NCBI RefSeq assembly: GCF_021261325.1
Contig: NZ_JAJSBI010000043.1
Coordinates: forward strand, 1 to 50,972
Length of the DNA: 50,972 nt
Direction: 5' to 3'
Source of the DNA: Streptomyces guryensis
Lineage (GTDB): Bacteria; Actinomycetota; Actinomycetes; Streptomycetales; Streptomycetaceae
Made by a program: the position numbers and the translations under genes. Below the pieces are notes generated by a model. That model searched no databases. It had not been told where the DNA came from and saw nothing but the letters and a program-made list of their open reading frames with translations. Positions within the stretch are counted from its first letter, which is position 1. Every line of letters starts with the position of its first letter. This document shows, in pieces, positions 22,384 through 30,256 of the stretch.

Positions 22384-24627
22384 TCAGCCGACCCGCAGCA
22401 ACAGCACCGCCCGCGCCGGAACCGTGATCGCCGCCCCCGCCCGGTGCACCACCCCGGGCGCCTCCTCCTGCGTCTCCCTCGACGTGTCGACGACCACCTC
22501 GTACTGCTCGGCCCACGGAGGTCCCGGGAGCACGAAGCTCGCCGGGCGGTCGCCGGCGTGGAGAACGGCGAGGAAACTGTCGTCGAGGATCGGGTCACCG
22601 CGCTCGTCGCGGCCCGGAATGTCCCGCCCGGACAGATACATGCCGAGCGTGGCGGCGGGCGCGTACCAGTCCCGTTCCGTCATCTCGGTGCCGCGCGCGG
22701 TGAACCAGGCCAGGTCGCGCAGACCGTCCGCGGAGTGCGCCCGCCCCGAGAAGAAGGCCCGGCGGCGCAGCACCGGGTGCCGGTGCCGCAGCTCGATGAG
22801 GCGGGCCGTGAGGTCGAACAGGGCCTTCCAGCCGGGCTCGTCCAGCAGCGTCCAGTCCAGCCAGCCGATCTCGTTGTCCTGGCAGTACGCGTTGTTGTTG
22901 CCGCGCTGGGTGCGCCCCAGTTCGTCGCCGGCCACCAGCATCGGTACGCCCGTCGACAGCAGCAGTGTGGTCAGCAGGTTCCTGAGCTGCCGTCGCCGCA
23001 GCCCCCGTACCCGCTCGTCGGGCGTCTCGCCCTCCGCCCCGCAGTTCCACGACCGGTTGTCGTTCGAACCGTCCCGGTTGCCCTCGCCGTTGGCCTCGTT
23101 GTGCTTGCGTTCGTACGACACCAGGTCGCGCAGGGTGAAACCGTCGTGCGCGGTGATGAAGTTGACCGACGCGTACGGCCGGCGGCCGCCCCACGCGTAC
23201 AGGTCGCTCGACCCCGACAGCCGGTATCCCAGGTCCCGTACGTCCGGCAGCGCGCCCCGCCAGAAGTCCCTCACGGCATTGCGGTACCGGTCGTTCCACT
23301 CCGTCCACAGCGGCGGGAAGGACCCCACCTGATACCCCCCGGACCCCACGTCCCACGGCTCCGCGATCAGCTTCACCCGCCGCAGCACCGGGTCCTGCGC
23401 GATGACCGCGAGGAACGGCGACAGCATGTCGACGTCGTGCATGGAGCGGGCGAGCGCGGCGGCCAGGTCGAAGCGGAAGCCGTCGACGCCCATCTCCGTC
23501 ACCCAGTAGCGCAGGGAGTCGGTGATGAGGCGCAGCACGTGCGGCTGGACGACGTGCAGGGTGTTGCCGCAGCCCGTGTAGTCGGCGTAGCGCCGCGCGT
23601 CCGACTGGAGGCGGTAGTAGCCCCGGTTGTCGATGCCCTTCAGGGAGAGCGTCGGGCCCAACTCGCCCGCCTCCGCGGTGTGGTTGTAGACCACGTCGAG
23701 GATGACCTCGATGCCGGCCGCGTGCAGGGCGCGGACCATCCGCTTGAACTCGCCGACCTGCTGACCCGTCGTACCGGACGCGGCGTACGCGGCGTGCGGG
23801 GCGAAGTAGCCGATGGAGTTGTAGCCCCAGTAGTTCTTCAGGCCGCGGCGCAGGAGGTGGTCCTCGTGCGCGAACTGGTGGACGGGGAGCAGCTCGACGG
23901 CCGTGACGCCCAGTCGGACGAGGTGCTCGACGGCGGCGGGGTGCGCGAGACCGGCGTAGGTGCCCCGCAACTCCTCCGGAATCCCTGGATGCAGCCTGGT
24001 GAATCCCCTGACGTGCAGCTCGTAGATGACCGAGTCCGCCCAAGGGGTCTTCGGACGGCGGTCGTCGGCCCAGTCGTCGTCATCGTGGACCACGACACCC
24101 TTGGGGACGTACGGCGCCGAGTCCCGGTCGTCGCGAACGGTGTCCGCGACCTGCTGCTGCGGCCAGTCGCGCACGTGCCCGTACACCTCCGGCGGCAGGC
24201 TGAAGTCGCCGTCCACCGCGCGCGCGTACGGATCGAGAAGCAGCTTCGCCGGGTTCCAGCGGCCGCCGGTCCACGGGTCCCAGCGGCCGTGCACCCGGTA
24301 GCCGTACCGCTGCCCGGGCATCACACCCGGCACGAAGCCGTGCCAGATCTCGTGCGTGAGTTCGGTGAGACGCGCGCGGGTCTCCTTGCCGGCCTCGTCG
24401 AACAGGCACAGTTCCACCGCCTCCGCCCCGCCCGCCCACAGCGCGAAGTTGGTGCCCGCGACGCCGTCCGGACCGACCCGGAACCTGGCCCCGAGCGGCA
24501 TCGGCGCACCCGGCCGCACGGGCGGGCCCGGCACCTTGCGGGGCGCGCCGTTGACCACGGCGGCCGGACGCTCGCCCTCCTCGGCGCGCCCCTCGGCCAC
24601 CGCCTCCTGCTCGGCTGCGCTGGACAC
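22384..24627 (-). CDS. glgX: Glycogen debranching enzyme GlgX (isoamylase type, GH13)
   Basis: 747 residues. A CBM48-like N-terminal domain (FRVGPDGVAGTNFALWAGGA) precedes the GH13 barrel. Catalytic residues are the nucleophile Asp in VDGFRFDLAAALAR, the acid/base Glu in LIAEPWDVG and the third acid in ITAHDGFTL; VYNHTAEAGELGPTLS and GCGNTL are GlgX/TreX blocks. It removes alpha-1,6 branches left by phosphorylase. The start is GTG 24627, seven bases after GGGAGG; the longer frame to 24738 lacks a ribosome site and overlaps the divergent promoter region. It acts with GlgP (2386-5004) in glycogen breakdown. Confidence 0.93.
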   Translation of the reverse strand: MSSAAEQEAVAEGRAEEGERPAAVVNGAPRKVPGPPVRPGAPMPLGARFRVGPDGVAGTNFALWAGGAEAVELCLFDEAGKETRARLTELTHEIWHGFVPGVMPGQRYGYRVHGRWDPWTGGRWNPAKLLLDPYARAVDGDFSLPPEVYGHVRDWPQQQVADTVRDDRDSAPYVPKGVVVHDDDDWADDRRPKTPWADSVIYELHVRGFTRLHPGIPEELRGTYAGLAHPAAVEHLVRLGVTAVELLPVHQFAHEDHLLRRGLKNYWGYNSIGYFAPHAAYAASGTTGQQVGEFKRMVRALHAAGIEVILDVVYNHTAEAGELGPTLSLKGIDNRGYYRLQSDARRYADYTGCGNTLHVVQPHVLRLITDSLRYWVTEMGVDGFRFDLAAALARSMHDVDMLSPFLAVIAQDPVLRRVKLIAEPWDVGSGGYQVGSFPPLWTEWNDRYRNAVRDFWRGALPDVRDLGYRLSGSSDLYAWGGRRPYASVNFITAHDGFTLRDLVSYERKHNEANGEGNRDGSNDNRSWNCGAEGETPDERVRGLRRRQLRNLLTTLLLSTGVPMLVAGDELGRTQRGNNNAYCQDNEIGWLDWTLLDEPGWKALFDLTARLIELRHRHPVLRRRAFFSGRAHSADGLRDLAWFTARGTEMTERDWYAPAATLGMYLSGRDIPGRDERGDPILDDSFLAVLHAGDRPASFVLPGPPWAEQYEVVVDTSRETQEEAPGVVHRAGAAITVPARAVLLLRVG

Positions 24628-24776
24628 CAGACCGCCTCCCACGGCTCGCGGAACGACCTTGAAGCAGCCCACGGCGTCCCGGCCGCGGCTCCCCTTTCGT
24701 CGTCCTCCCCACTGTTCTGCCCAGAGCATGGCTCGCACTCACGTTTCCCCGAGGCGGGCCTGTCGTTGGGAAGCTC

Positions 24777-26024
24777 GTGAGGCATGGACAAGGGCGCGCA
24801 CGGCGCGCGGGGGCCGCGCTGGCCGCCGTACTGACATGGGCAGGGCTGCTGGCCGGAGCCGCCGGCTGCACTTCGAACCCGGCGGACCGGAGCGACATCG
24901 GTGAGGCATTCGGCAAGGCCCCGGCACCCGAGGACGTCATCCGGATCTCCCCGGACGACCGCAGCAAGGGCGTCCGCCCCGGCCGCCCGCTCCAGGTACG
25001 GGTGGCCGGCGGCCGCCTGGAGTCGGTGAAGGTCGTCAAGTCCCAGGACGCGCAGGACTCCGAGGTGCCCGGCCGTGTCTCCGAGGACGGCCTGCGCTGG
25101 GAGCCGGACGAGTCCCGGCTCGCGCTGGCCGCCAAGTACACGGTCGACGCGGTGGCCCTGGACGGCCACGGCCGCCGGTCCGCACGGCACACGACGTTCA
25201 CCACGTTCGTCCCCGACGAGCGCTTCATCGGCTACGTCACCCCGGAGAACCGCTCCACGGTCGGCACCGGAATGATCGTCTCCCTGGAGTTCAACCGGGA
25301 GATCGAGCACCGCGCGGCCGTCGAGCGAGCCGTCCACGTCACCGCGCGACCGGCGGTCGAGATCCGCCCGCACTGGTTCGGCAAGGACCGCCTCGACTTC
25401 CGCCCCGAGCGGTACTGGAAGCCCGGCACCCAGGTCACCGTCTCCCTCCGGCTCCGTGACGTCGAGGGGGCGCCCGGTGTCTACGGGCTGCAGTACAAGA
25501 CGTTCTCCTTCACCGTCGGCCGCAGCCAGGTCTCGTTGGTCGACGCAGCCGCCCACACCATGCAGGTTCGGCGGGACGGAGCGCTCCTGGCCACCGTGCC
25601 GATCACGGCCGGGGCGCCCAAACACACCACCTACAACGGGAAGATGGTGGTGATGGAGATGCTCGAACTGACCCGGATGAACGGCGCCACGGTCGGCTTC
25701 AGGAAGGAGAACGGCAAGGGCGAGTACGACATCCCGGACGTCCCGCACGCCCTGCGCCTCACCGACTCCGGCACCTTCCTGCACGGCAACTACTGGGCGC
25801 CGAACGCCCCCGGCCACGTCAACGTCAGCCACGGCTGCGTGGGGCTCATGGACGTCAAGGGCGGCAGCTCCGACACCCCGGCCGGCTGGTTCTTCGACCG
25901 CAGCCTCGTCGGGGACGTCATCCAGGTCGTACACAGCAACGACAAAAAGGTCGCTCCTGACAACGGCCTCGGAGGGTGGAATATGAGCTGGAAGGCATGG
26001 AGGGCGGGCAGCGCGGCCAAGTAG
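24777..26024 (+). CDS. L,D-transpeptidase lipoprotein (Ig-like domains plus YkuD)
   Basis: 415 residues. The N-terminus MRHGQGRARRAGAAL leads to a lipobox ending LLAGAAGC (about residue 31), so it is an outer-leaflet lipoprotein. Two immunoglobulin-like domains (about 45-147 and 148-255) precede the YkuD domain, whose active site HGNYW...VSHGCVGL places the nucleophile Cys at 354. The family forms 3-3 cross-links in peptidoglycan (LdtMt2 architecture). Start GTG 24777 with GGGAAG a few bases upstream. A paralogue follows directly at 26189, and the two share LDFRPE-YWK-GT and GVYG blocks. Confidence 0.92.
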   Translation: MRHGQGRARRAGAALAAVLTWAGLLAGAAGCTSNPADRSDIGEAFGKAPAPEDVIRISPDDRSKGVRPGRPLQVRVAGGRLESVKVVKSQDAQDSEVPGRVSEDGLRWEPDESRLALAAKYTVDAVALDGHGRRSARHTTFTTFVPDERFIGYVTPENRSTVGTGMIVSLEFNREIEHRAAVERAVHVTARPAVEIRPHWFGKDRLDFRPERYWKPGTQVTVSLRLRDVEGAPGVYGLQYKTFSFTVGRSQVSLVDAAAHTMQVRRDGALLATVPITAGAPKHTTYNGKMVVMEMLELTRMNGATVGFRKENGKGEYDIPDVPHALRLTDSGTFLHGNYWAPNAPGHVNVSHGCVGLMDVKGGSSDTPAGWFFDRSLVGDVIQVVHSNDKKVAPDNGLGGWNMSWKAWRAGSAAK

Positions 26025-26188
26025 TCCGAAAGGAGGCGGGGATCGGAGCAGGCGTACGGTCGATGTTGCGACTGAACAGTGACCTTCACCTGACACGATC
26101 CCCAAAACCTTGCAGTTAATATGCGCCAATGCGCGCGCGGTACGCGCCGGGGTGCGGGCCTGACCAGGGCCGGCGAGGGGAGAACAAC

Positions 26189-27433
26189 TTGAACGTGCGG
26201 CCGATATCGGGGGCGTCGGTTGACGCGCGCGGGCGTGGGGGCAAGGGGCGGCTGGCACTCATATCCGGGGTGCTGCTGCTGGCCGTCACCGCGTGCGGAG
26301 GGGGCGGCTCGGGATCCGGATCCGGTTCCGGCGACGGCAAGGGCAAGGGCGCTGACGCGGCGCAGAGCAAGCAGTCGGTGGCCGTCGTCACCATCGCGCC
26401 CAAGGACGGCGCGAAGTCCGTCGAGACCAGCGGCGCCCTCAAGGTCGGCGCCGCCAAGGGCAAGTTGACCGAGGTCGAGGTCAAGGACGCCAAGGGCGAG
26501 CAGATATCCGGGAAGATCACTGCCGACGGGACCGGCTGGACGCCCTCCAGCCACCTTGCCGCGTCCACCAGGTACACGGTGCACGCGGTGGCGAAGGACT
26601 CCGAGGGGCGGGAGGCCGCGGAGGACTCCAGTTTCACCACGCTCACCCCGCAGAACACCTTCATCGGCACCTTCACCCCCGAGGACGGCTCGACCGTCGG
26701 CGTCGGGATGCCGTTCTCCGTCCGCTTCACCCGGGGCATCACACACCCCGAGGACGTGGAGAAGGCCATCAGCATCAGGACCGAACCGGCCGTCGACGTC
26801 GAGGGGCACTGGTTCGGCAACGACCGCCTCGACTTCCGCCCGGAGAACTACTGGAAGTCCGGTACGAAGGTCACGGTGAGCCTGAACCTCGACGGCGTCG
26901 AGGGCCGGCCCGGCGTCTACGGCAAGCAGGACAAGACGGTGAAGTTCACCATCGGCCGCAACCAGGTCTCGGTCGTCGACGCCAAGACCCACATGATGAA
27001 GGTCACCCAGGACGGCAAGGTCATCAAGACCATCCCGGTCACCACCGGCAAGCCGGGCTACGACACCTGGAACGGCCAGATGGTCATCAGCGAGAAGCTC
27101 CGGGTGACCCGCATGAACAGCGAGACGGTCAACCTCGGCAAGGAGTACGACATCAAGGACGTCCCGGACGCGATGCGGCTGACGGACTCCGGCACCTTCA
27201 TGCACGGCAACTACTGGGCCGGCGACGCCTTCGGCAACTACAACGCCAGCCACGGCTGCATCGGCCTGCGGGACGTGCGGGGCGGCTACGACCGCGGGCT
27301 GCCGGCCGGCTGGATGTACGACCACTCCATCCTCGGCGACGTGGTGATCGTCAAGCACGCCCATGACGAGACCGTCTCCCCGGACAACGGGCTCAACGGC
27401 TGGAACATGTCGTGGGAGAAGTGGAAGTCGTAG
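26189..27433 (+). CDS. L,D-transpeptidase lipoprotein, second paralogue
   Basis: 414 residues. TTG 26189 is the best start: GGGGAG lies six bases upstream, and the product LNVRPISGASVDARGRGGKG leads into a hydrophobic stretch with lipobox LLLAVTAC. The GTG at 26129 would add a long non-signal leader. A Gly/Ser/Lys-rich linker (GGGGSGSGSGSGDGKGKG) is followed by two Ig-like domains and a YkuD domain with HGNYW...ASHGCIGL, nucleophile Cys at about 357. It closely parallels the preceding gene, so the pair arose by tandem duplication. Envelope 3-3 cross-linking is the family role. Confidence 0.92.
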   Translation: MNVRPISGASVDARGRGGKGRLALISGVLLLAVTACGGGGSGSGSGSGDGKGKGADAAQSKQSVAVVTIAPKDGAKSVETSGALKVGAAKGKLTEVEVKDAKGEQISGKITADGTGWTPSSHLAASTRYTVHAVAKDSEGREAAEDSSFTTLTPQNTFIGTFTPEDGSTVGVGMPFSVRFTRGITHPEDVEKAISIRTEPAVDVEGHWFGNDRLDFRPENYWKSGTKVTVSLNLDGVEGRPGVYGKQDKTVKFTIGRNQVSVVDAKTHMMKVTQDGKVIKTIPVTTGKPGYDTWNGQMVISEKLRVTRMNSETVNLGKEYDIKDVPDAMRLTDSGTFMHGNYWAGDAFGNYNASHGCIGLRDVRGGYDRGLPAGWMYDHSILGDVVIVKHAHDETVSPDNGLNGWNMSWEKWKS

Positions 27434-27464
27434 CCCTACGGCGATGACGTGGTTCTCCGTCGAC

Positions 27465-27500
27465 GACGGCCCCGGTGAGAGGTACCGCACCGGGGCCGTC
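27465..27500. terminator. 13-bp-stem terminator after the second L,D-transpeptidase
   Basis: GACGGCCCCGGTG (27465-27477) and CACCGGGGCCGTC (27488-27500) are exact reverse complements around a 10-base loop, 31 bases after the stop codon. It directly precedes the 82-bp tandem repeat. Confidence 0.85.
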
Positions 27501-27501
27501 G

Positions 27502-27679
27502 CCGTTGGTCCCCGTGCTGTGTCTGCCTGGGGGCAACCCCCCGGACCCCCGGCCGGGTGTGAGCGACCGCACCGGTCCGGTTCCCGTTGGTGCCCGTGCT
27601 GTGTCTGCCTGGGGGCAACCCCCGGACCCCCGGCCGGGTGTGAGCGACCGCACCGGTCCGGTCCCCGTTAGTGCCCGTT
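27502..27679. repeat. 82-bp tandem duplication with a third partial copy
   Basis: The unit beginning CCGTTGGTSCCCGTGCTGTG at 27502 recurs at 27584 with only one or two differences, and its first 14 or so bases recur at 27666. Each unit contains a GGGGG/CCCCC hairpin (CTGGGGGCAACCCCCGGAC) similar to terminator stems. The array ends exactly at the candidate -10 of the next gene. Confidence 0.95.
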
Positions 27680-27684
27680 AACCT
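27679..27684 (+). promoter_or_regulatory. Candidate -10 for leaderless transcription of the enoyl-CoA hydratase gene
   Basis: TAACCT (consensus TANNNT) ends seven bases before the ATG at 27692, and no ribosome site is present. A transcription start at the ATG is therefore likely. It overlaps the end of the 82-bp repeat. Confidence 0.45.
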
Positions 27685-27691
27685 GGCCTGC

Positions 27692-28459
27692 ATGACCGTG
27701 AATCTCGAAGTCGCCGAAGGCGTCGGCACCATCCGTCTAGACCGTCCGCCCATGAACGCGCTGGACATCGCCACTCAGGACCGGCTCAAGGAGCTGGCCG
27801 AGGAGGCGACCCGGCGCGACGACGTACGGGCCGTGATCGTGTACGGCGGGGAGAAGGTGTTCGCGGCGGGCGCGGACATCAAGGAGATGCAGAACATGGA
27901 CCACGCGGCGATGGTCCTGCGCGCCCGCGCCCTGCAGGACTCGTTCACGGCGGTGGCCCGTATCCCCAAGCCGGTGGTCGCGGCGATCACGGGCTACGCG
28001 CTGGGCGGCGGCTGCGAGTTGGCGCTGTGCGCGGACTACCGGATCGCGGCTGAGAACGCCAAGCTGGGCCAGCCGGAGATCCTGCTGGGCCTGATCCCGG
28101 GCGCCGGCGGCACCCAGCGGCTGTCGCGGCTGGTCGGCCCGTCGAAGGCGAAGGACCTGATCTTCACCGGCCGGATGGTCAGGGCGGACGAGGCGCTGAC
28201 GCTGGGGCTGGTGGACCGGGTGGTGCCGGGCGAGGAGGTCTACGCTGCCGCGCACGAGTGGGCGGCGAAGCTGGCACAGGGTCCGGCGATCGCGCTCCGG
28301 GCCGCGAAGGAGTCGATCGACACCGGCCTGGAGACGGACCTCGAGACCGGCCTGGCCGTCGAACGGAACTGGTTCGCGGGTCTGTTCGCGACGGAGGACC
28401 GTGAGCGCGGGATGCGGAGCTTCGTGGAGGAGGGGCCGGGCAAGGCGAAGTTTGTCTGA
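27692..28459 (+). CDS. Enoyl-CoA hydratase/isomerase (crotonase) family protein
   Basis: 255 residues starting MTVNLEVAEGVGTIRLDRPP. Crotonase features are the oxyanion-hole strand FAAGADIKEM, ITGYALGGGCELALCADYRI, and GQPEILLGLIPGAGGTQRLS, retaining Glu in both catalytic positions seen in enoyl-CoA hydratases (CELAL and QPEIL). The likely role is beta-oxidation of fatty acids. A GTG at 27671 would extend the frame, but it lies in the tandem repeat and upstream of the candidate -10, so ATG 27692 is preferred. The gene stands alone between a terminator/repeat region and the 28540 direct repeats. Confidence 0.9.
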   Translation: MTVNLEVAEGVGTIRLDRPPMNALDIATQDRLKELAEEATRRDDVRAVIVYGGEKVFAAGADIKEMQNMDHAAMVLRARALQDSFTAVARIPKPVVAAITGYALGGGCELALCADYRIAAENAKLGQPEILLGLIPGAGGTQRLSRLVGPSKAKDLIFTGRMVRADEALTLGLVDRVVPGEEVYAAAHEWAAKLAQGPAIALRAAKESIDTGLETDLETGLAVERNWFAGLFATEDRERGMRSFVEEGPGKAKFV

Positions 28460-28539
28460 GTCCCTCTGAAGTACCTCTGAACCACTTGCAATTGACGCGA
28501 TGTCTGATCCGGGTCCCTCGATGGGGCGGTTTATGGGAG

Positions 28540-28568
28540 CCTTAAGGCAACCTTAAGTCTGCCTTGTC
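28540..28568. promoter_or_regulatory. CCTTAAG direct repeats at 11-bp spacing
   Basis: CCTTAAG starts at 28540 and 28551, and a weaker CCTTGTC at 28562, an exact 11-bp (one helical turn) period. Such heptamer arrays are typical targets of OmpR/PhoP-type or SARP winged-helix regulators. They lie about 175-200 bases upstream of the ATP-binding protein gene, in the longest intergenic stretch of the window (283 bp), in which no small gene is convincing. Confidence 0.5.
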
Positions 28569-28742
28569 GAGGGAGGCTGTCGATTGCCTCCAGGAGAGCC
28601 TTCACCGCAGGTCGGGCGGGCCGTGGAAGCCCCTGAACTGCCTGTGGCATATGTCGGACGACCTATTCGGAACGACGTATTCCGGGGGGCGTATTCCTCA
28701 GGAACGGCCCCGGAGGGCGCTCTGGGCGGCCATGATGGGGGC

Positions 28743-29246
28743 ATGGCGGGGCTGGAGGGCATCGAACAGCCGCGGGGACACGGCCGTGCGACGGCGGCGC
28801 GCTGGTCGCCCGCGGTCGAGGACGAACGGGCGCTCAAGGCGCTCGAGTTGTTCGGCAACCCGACCGAGGCCGAGGTCCCGCTGCCGTCCCGCCCGGAGTC
28901 CGCCGCCACCGCCCGCCGGCTCACCCAGGTCGTGGTCCTGCGCCAGTGGGGCCTCACTCCCAAGATGACGGAAGACGCCGTCCTGCTCGTCTCCGAACTC
29001 GTCGGCAACGCGGTCCGCCACACCGGCGCCCGTGTCTTCGGCCTCCGGATGCGCCGCCGCCGGGGCTGGATACGCATCGAGGTCCGCGACCCCTCCCGGG
29101 GCCTGCCCTGTCTGATGCCGGTCCAGGAGACGGACATCAGCGGCCGGGGCCTGTTCCTGGTCGACAAGCTCTCCGACCGCTGGGGCGTCGACCTCCTGCC
29201 GCGCGGCAAGACGACCTGGTTCGAGATGCGGGTCGCTGACCGCTAG
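28743..29246 (+). CDS. RsbW-like ATP-binding regulatory protein (HATPase_c)
   Basis: 167 residues starting MAGLEGIEQPRGHGRA. The N box LLVSELVGNAVRHTGA and G box TDISGRGLFLVDKLSDRWGV are typical of the small GHKL ATPases (anti-sigma factor or SpoIIAB/RsbW type) that are abundant in Streptomyces. No histidine-kinase dimerisation domain is present, so it is not a sensor kinase. The role is probably phosphorylation or sequestration of an anti-sigma antagonist; the partner is not encoded nearby. The frame is open upstream to 28584, but codon third positions there look non-coding and a GGGGG site precedes 28743. Confidence 0.87.
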   Translation: MAGLEGIEQPRGHGRATAARWSPAVEDERALKALELFGNPTEAEVPLPSRPESAATARRLTQVVVLRQWGLTPKMTEDAVLLVSELVGNAVRHTGARVFGLRMRRRRGWIRIEVRDPSRGLPCLMPVQETDISGRGLFLVDKLSDRWGVDLLPRGKTTWFEMRVADR

Positions 29247-29286
29247 GCCGATTCGTGTTCGGTGCGCGTGAGTGGGGGTTGCCGTC

Positions 29287-29356
29287 CCTGGAGGCTGCGC
29301 CCCCCAGACCCCCGTCGGCCTGACGGCCTTGTCCTCGGACGCCGGACGGGCTGAAG
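29287..29356 (-). repeat. Dispersed intergenic repeat, copy 2 (reverse orientation)
   Basis: On the minus strand this reads CAGCCCGTCCGGCGTCCGAG, then GGACAAGGCCGTCAGGCCGA, then GGGGGTCTGGGGGGCGCAGC, matching the element at 5069-5138 in the same order. It lies between the ATP-binding protein gene and the NodB-like gene. Short GCTGAAG repeats follow it. Confidence 0.8.
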
Positions 29357-29476
29357 CGGGCCGAGGTGGGACGAAGTGAGCTGAAGTCGGCTGAATTTCT
29401 TCTACCGCGACCCGAAGAATGTCCCCTGATCGGGTCAATCAGCCCTTTTCTTACCCTTCCCCTCTTAAATGGTGCG

Positions 29477-30256
29477 GTGACCTCGACCGACCGCCGGACG
29501 GCGCTCCGCACGGGCGCCGGCCTTCTCGCCGCAGGCGCCCTCGCCGCAGGATGCGCCCCGAACGGCGCCGTCGTGCACCCCACTTCACCGGCGCACCCGT
29601 CGTCCCCTCCGCCCTCCACACCATCCGCCGCCCCCACCCCCCGCAGCTATCCCGGGCAACCGGCCCAGCTCACCCACGGCCCCCGCACCCACCCGCGGGT
29701 CGCCCTGACCTTCCACGGCCAGGGCGACCCCGCCATCGCCCACTCCCTCCTCGGCGAGGCCGAGAAGCACGGCGCCCACCTCACCGTCCTGGCCGTCGGC
29801 AGCTGGCTCGACCAGTACCCGGACATGGCCCGCCGCATCCTGGACGGCGGCCACGACCTCGGCAACCACACCCAGCGCCACCTGGCCGTCAACGCCATGT
29901 CCGAGGCCGAGGCCCGCGGCGAGATCACCGCCTGCGCCGACCGCCTGGGCCGTCTCACCGGCTCCATCGGCACCTGGTTCCGCCCCTCCCGCGCACCGCT
30001 CGCGTCCCCGCTGGTCCTGCGTCTGGCACGCAGCGCCGGCTATCCGCACGTCCTCTCGTACGACGTCGACTCCCTCGACTACACCCGGCCCGGCGCCGAC
30101 GCCGTCCGGCGCAAGGTCCTCGACGAGGTCCGCAACGGATCCGTGGTCAGCATGCATTTCGGGTATCCGGACACGGTCGCTGCCCTCCCCGCCGTACTGG
30201 AAGAACTCGCCCGCCGCGGTCTGACCGCGGTGACCACCACGGAGCTGTTCAGCTGA
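29477..30256 (+). CDS. Polysaccharide deacetylase-like (NodB) lipoprotein with altered first motif
   Basis: 259 residues. GTG 29477 gives VTSTDRRTALRTGAGLLAAG, a Tat-like RR signal, and a lipobox ending LAAGC. A Pro/Ser/Thr-rich linker follows. In the NodB fold the first motif, normally TFDDGP, is TFHGQGDP, so the usual Asp-Asp pair is missing. The second motif is kept as NHTQRH (HxxxH type), and FRPSRAP and MHFGYPD correspond to later motifs. The product may bind sugars or use a different metal geometry. Its stop overlaps the next start in TGATG, so it is coupled to the beta-propeller gene. Cell-surface role likely. Confidence 0.85.
   Translation: MTSTDRRTALRTGAGLLAAGALAAGCAPNGAVVHPTSPAHPSSPPPSTPSAAPTPRSYPGQPAQLTHGPRTHPRVALTFHGQGDPAIAHSLLGEAEKHGAHLTVLAVGSWLDQYPDMARRILDGGHDLGNHTQRHLAVNAMSEAEARGEITACADRLGRLTGSIGTWFRPSRAPLASPLVLRLARSAGYPHVLSYDVDSLDYTRPGADAVRRKVLDEVRNGSVVSMHFGYPDTVAALPAVLEELARRGLTAVTTTELFS

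Noticed and set aside
27502..27679. CRISPR array
   Set aside because: Two complete contiguous 82-bp copies without unique spacers; it is a tandem duplication.
28584..28742. N-terminal extension of the RsbW-like protein or a separate small gene (frame starting MSDDLFGTTYSGG at 28651)
   Set aside because: Codon third positions are not GC-biased, the stretch is comparatively AT-rich, and it contains the promoter region; neither frame resembles a known protein.
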